A program made the position numbers and the translations under genes. This document shows positions 6,501 to 9,062 of a stretch of DNA of 9,062 nucleotides, one piece after another (position 1 is the first letter of the stretch; each line of letters begins with the position of its first letter). The notes beneath the pieces are model-generated. The model was given only the letters and a program-made list of their open reading frames with translations. It did no database searches and was not told the DNA's origin. Where the stretch lies: positions 1 through 9,062 of the forward strand of contig JBAZRN010000034.1 in NCBI GenBank assembly GCA_041663325.1, written 5' to 3'. This DNA comes from CAJBLF01 sp041663325 (GTDB lineage Bacteria; Patescibacteriota; Gracilibacteria; Absconditabacterales; Absconditicoccaceae).

Positions 6501-9062
6501 TAAGGTAATAACTGGTTTTGTGGTATCCACTACATGTACGGTTCTTGTTCTTTGGGTAGCTGCATTTCCTACAGCATCTGTTACATCATAGGTGATAATG
6601 TAGGTTCATACATGATGAATATCGACATTACCACTAATTACCACCCTATCATTAATATCGACATCCATATTGTCAGTAGCTATTGCGCCGAATTCAGTAT
6701 AGGGAGATCCTACTTCTAGCGTTACAATAAAAGGACCATAACGAGTAAGTACTGGCGCAGTCTTATCTATATTACTAATAGTTACTGTTTGAGTCGTTGC
6801 GTTACCCACAGCATCTGTTGCTATGAAATCAAAACTTCCATTTCAGGTAAAGGTATGCGTAGTGGTATTTAATGTTCCTTCATTCGTTGAGGCAGTGACA
6901 ATGACATCCTGATTAGTGGGTGAAGTATTGTATGGATCAATAGTAATTACGGGAAACACTTTATCTATTCACGTCACAGTAGCTGTTGCATTTCAGGTAT
7001 TCCCTGCAAGATCTTGGAATTCAAAAATAAAGCTTCCATTTCAGGTAAAGGTATGTCATGACAATCATCCATTATTGGTAATAATAATTGCTTCAGATCA
7101 ACTTAATGTGGCGATCACATTTCCACTGGTCGCTGTTGCTGGATTGTAACTTATCGTTCCGGTAGGCGCTGTTTTGTCTATCCATGTTACCGTTGCTGTT
7201 GTACTTCATGTGTTACCTACAGCATCCTCAAATTCAAAAATAAAGCTTCCATTTCAGGTAAAGGTATGTCATGACAATCATCCATTATTGGTAATAGTAA
7301 TTGCTTCAGATCAACTTAATGTGGCGATCACATTTCCACTGGTCGCTGTTGCTGGATTGTAACTTACCGTACCGGTAGGCGCTGTTTTATCTTCATAGAG
7401 TGATACAAGATATCCAGCTGGCGCTCAGTTATATGATGAAAAATTTCCTCCGACCAATGTTTTTTCATCGTTTTGCACTGCTAGTGCATAGACATTACTA
7501 TCAAATCAATTTCAAATATCAAAATCTGTATCTCTGGTTCCATCCGCATTGAGACGGGTAATATAGTTTACTGGGGACATATCATACATGGTAAAATTTC
7601 CACCGACTATAATTTTTCCACCGCTTTGCACTACTAACGTATTAACATTCATACTAAATCAATTTCAGATACTGAAAAAAGCATCTCTGGTTCCATCGGT
7701 ATTGAGACGGATAATTTTATTGGCTGGTAATCAGTTATATGTTGAAAAATTTCCACCAACTACAATCTTTCCATTGCTTTGCACTGCCAGTGTATTGACG
7801 CCCATATTAAATCACACTCAGATGTTGAACCCTGTATCTTGGCTTCCATTAGTATTGAGACGAATAATATCATTTGCTGATGACATGTTATAGGACGAAA
7901 ATCGTCCTCAGACAATAATTTTTCCATTGCTTTGTATTGCTAGAGCAGATACGCCCATATTAAATCACATTCACATAGCAAAATCTGTATCATTACTTCC
8001 ATCGGTATTGAGACGGATAATTTTATTGGCTGATATCATGTTATATGTTGAAAAATTTCCACCGACAATAATTTTGCCATCACTTTGCAATGCTAGAGCA
8101 GATACGCCCATATTAAATCACATTCAAATAGTGAAATCTGTATCTTTGCTTCCATTCGTATTAAGACGGGTGATATAATGTGCTGAATCCATGTTATAGG
8201 TAATAAAATTTCCACCGACAATAATTTTGCCATCACTTTGGATTGCTAGCGCAGTGACACTGCTATCAAATCAATCTCAAATGTTGAAATTTGTGTCCTT
8301 GCTTCCATCAGTATTAAGACGGATAATATAATTTGCTGCTGCTCAGTTATATGAGGTAAAAGATCCACCGACTATAACTTTTCCATCACTTTGTACTGCT
8401 AAAGCTGCAACAGTGCCATTAAATCAATCTCAGATATTGAACCCTGTATCTTGTGTTCCATCAGCGTTGAGACGGATAATGTAATTTGCTGTTACTCAGT
8501 TATATGTTGAAAAAACTCCTCCGACCACGATTTTATCGCCACTTTGCACTGCTAAAGCATTAACCGTATTATTAAATCCATTTCAGATAATGAACCCTGT
8601 ATCTTGTGTACCATCCGTATTAAGACGGGTAATTTTATTTGCCGATGTTCAGTTATATGAGGTAAAAGATCCTCCGATCACGATTTTATCACCACTTTGC
8701 ACTGCAAGTGCAGAAATACTATTATTAAATCAATCTCAGATAGTGAAGGTTATATCCTTAGTTCCATCAGTATTAAGACGGGTGATATAATTTGCAGCTA
8801 CTCAGCTATATGAGGTAAACGATCCACCAACCACAATTTTATCATCACTTTGTATCGCTAACGTAGACACACTACCATTAAATCAATCTCAGATAGTGAA
8901 GGTTATATCTTTAGTTCCATCAGTATTGAGACGGATAATATAATTCGTTGGTAGTAGGTTATATGTTGAAAACGATCCTCCGGCCACTATCTGCCCATCG
9001 CTTTGCACGGCTAGAGCTGCAACAGTGCCATTAAATCAATCTCAGAGAATAAATCCTGTATC
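3546..9062 (-). CDS. Giant repeat-rich surface protein with SLH-like C-terminus (5' end beyond window)
   Basis: One open minus-strand frame of 1838 codons runs from the right edge to UAA at 3546-3548, with another in-frame UAA at 3540-3542. It is open only if its dozens of UGAs are glycine; UAA and UAG do not occur inside it. From N to C: DUF5122/delta-60-like 51-residue repeats (about 9062-7440); Ig-like modules ending in D-K/T-T-A-P (about 7400-4830), two of them DUF5011-like (6291-6770); an unrecognised region (about 4790-4340); CSFRTDHLSFFVTAKK followed by a Thr run; an eight-glycine linker (4206-4250); a motif C-x5-C-x8-C-x2-C (4190-4134); and an SLH-like domain (4080-3549). The architecture indicates an exported, envelope-anchored protein, perhaps an adhesin or S-layer component that contacts a host or neighbouring cell. 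No enzyme motif was seen. The signal peptide and true length lie outside the window. At least six CGA/CGG codons occur, several at expected Trp sites. Confidence 0.9.
3549..4082 (-). other. SLH-like C-terminal anchoring domain
   Basis: The last roughly 178 residues of the surface protein look like S-layer-homology repeats. They show AYLxAYGYDITTITT, then VRKDMAKMISNFALNVL, then a Cys-containing ACRLGLMGYESDG segment, then VDRAQFGTILSRLL, then ENHLKALKAEGIMTKI and a closing RGxVMLMMQR. The pattern of aromatic and Gly residues followed by R-A/K-E/D/Q-hydrophobic helices fits SLH domains, which bind cell-wall polymers in other bacteria. In this lineage the ligand is unknown. CGA codons at 3585, 3699 and 4017 fall where an aromatic residue, Trp, fits better than Arg. 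Confidence 0.75.
4134..4262 (-). other. Thr/Gly-rich linker and four-cysteine motif
   Basis: Between the Ig-like part and the SLH-like domain the protein has a Thr run, NPVGNN, eight consecutive glycines (one encoded by UGA at 4227), then a segment with Cys codons at 4188, 4170, 4143 and 4134, spaced C-x5-C-x8-C-x2-C and rich in Asp. The polyglycine looks like a flexible hinge. The cysteines could form two disulfides or bind a metal. I do not recognise the motif as a named domain. Confidence 0.6.
5253..5460 (-). repeat. Duplicated Ig-like segment, copy 1 (partner 6762-6969)
   Basis: This stretch is nearly identical in DNA to 6762-6969, 1509 bases away, including the string for HTFTGNGSFDF and the following NTSPTNQDVIVTAS. 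The few differences are scattered single bases. That similarity is far higher than between other modules and points to a recent internal duplication or gene conversion. Confidence 0.8.
6291..6770 (-). repeat. Two DUF5011-like Ig modules
   Basis: Two successive modules show the DUF5011 pattern. A start of TVEYGNRYTEQGAT or TLEVGSPYTEFGAIATDN is followed by a polar D-rich turn (DNYDGDGT / DNMDVDIND), then GTYIxxY, a D-xx-GN motif, an RTV segment and VVDTTAP or VVDTTKP. The CGA at 6438 lies in GAT-x-TDN, where related sequences often carry Ala or Trp. Confidence 0.7.
7018..7385 (-). repeat. Tandem near-identical 213-base Ig-like modules
   Basis: Positions 7018-7172 and 7231-7385 are almost identical at the DNA level, offset by exactly 213 bases (71 residues). 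Visible differences in the first 130 bases come down to about one substitution. This indicates recent tandem duplication of one module. Confidence 0.85.
7440..9062 (-). repeat. DUF5122/delta-60-like propeller repeats, 51 residues each, at least ten copies
   Basis: The anchor for RLN-x-DG (catc-x-gtattgagacgg on the + strand) starts at 7541, 7694, 7847, 8000, 8153, 8306, 8459, 8612, 8765 and 8918. That is nine successive intervals of exactly 153 bases. Each unit reads approximately NYIIRLNTDGTxDTxF, IGNGFNxxVxALAVQS, GDKIVVGGxFSTYN. This matches the DUF5122 / delta-60 beta-propeller repeat class. The array continues past the right edge. The two glycines of the GNG/GDG step are usually UGA. Perfect length conservation with sequence drift suggests structural constraint, namely closed propeller blades. 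Confidence 0.85.

Larger units (their letters stand above)
4830..7400 (-). repeat. Array of about eleven Ig-like modules
   Basis: Beta-sandwich modules recur within the surface protein. Each typically reads VIATLSGSEPITIT, FTGNGSFxFxF, DAVGNxGxTTATVTWIDKTAP. The Trp/Asn of the closing W/N-I-D motif falls at 4830, 5043, 5262, 5460, 6771 and 7182. The basic period is 213 bases (71 residues), with variants of 198 and 219. The modules between 5679 and 6525 are more diverged, ending in IYDTIKP, ILDRTAP, VDTTAP and VDTTKP. Such arrays act as stalks or adhesive repeats in bacterial surface proteins. UGA (tca on the + strand) repeatedly encodes the glycine after FT. Confidence 0.8.

Noticed and set aside
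3478..8790. Plus-strand ORFs of 60-120 codons opposite the surface gene
   Set aside because: They are low-complexity antisense shadows of the repetitive minus-strand frame and show no recognisable protein motifs.
7440..9062. CRISPR-like array because of regular spacing
   Set aside because: The 153-base period is a multiple of three, the whole unit is conserved, and it translates into 51-residue protein repeats. There are no unique spacers.

Overview
The window reads as a piece of a small-genome, AT-rich candidate-phyla (CPR/Patescibacteria) bacterium that uses a non-standard genetic code. Under the standard code both strands look like strings of fragments of 60-120 codons. If UGA is read as glycine (NCBI code 25, known in Absconditabacteria/SR1 and Gracilibacteria), they resolve into three long reading frames with no frameshift: argS, tyrS, and the 3' part of a giant surface-protein gene. 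Internal UGAs fall on glycines of diagnostic motifs: the HIG of ArgRS, GGATG and both glycines of KFGKSEG in TyrRS, and FTGNG in the surface repeats. Within the same frames, CGA/CGG codons sit where their families expect tryptophan (SDQ-W-GN and GNAI-W in TyrRS, several sites in the C-terminal surface domain and the DUF5011-like repeat). Conserved arginines use AGA, AGG or CGU. This suggests a second reassignment, CGA/CGG to Trp, and favours Absconditabacteria over Gracilibacteria.

Layout. Positions 1-219 are non-coding and dominated by a nested inverted-repeat element (28-164) built on ATTCCC-spacer-GGGAAT hairpins. From 220 to 2118 lies argS on the + strand. A short spacer (2119-2182) with a degenerate GCTTGAA heptamer array separates it from tyrS (2183-3472, + strand). 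A second copy of the array lies in frame inside argS. A hairpin with a T-rich tail on the minus strand (3507-3526) separates tyrS from the convergent third gene.

From 3546 to the right edge (9062) the minus strand carries one continuous frame of 1838 codons, open at its 5' end. From N to C the visible protein has at least ten 51-residue DUF5122/delta-60-like beta-propeller repeats, about eleven Ig-like modules (two DUF5011-like), a poorly recognised region ending in CSFRTDHLSFF, a Thr/Gly-rich linker, a four-cysteine motif, and an SLH-like C-terminal domain ending on UAA. It is most simply read as a cell-envelope-anchored adhesin or S-layer-type protein.

The two synthetases charge tRNAs for translation and may be co-transcribed. 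The surface protein is functionally unrelated and convergent to them. No tRNA, CRISPR array or mobile-element gene was seen.
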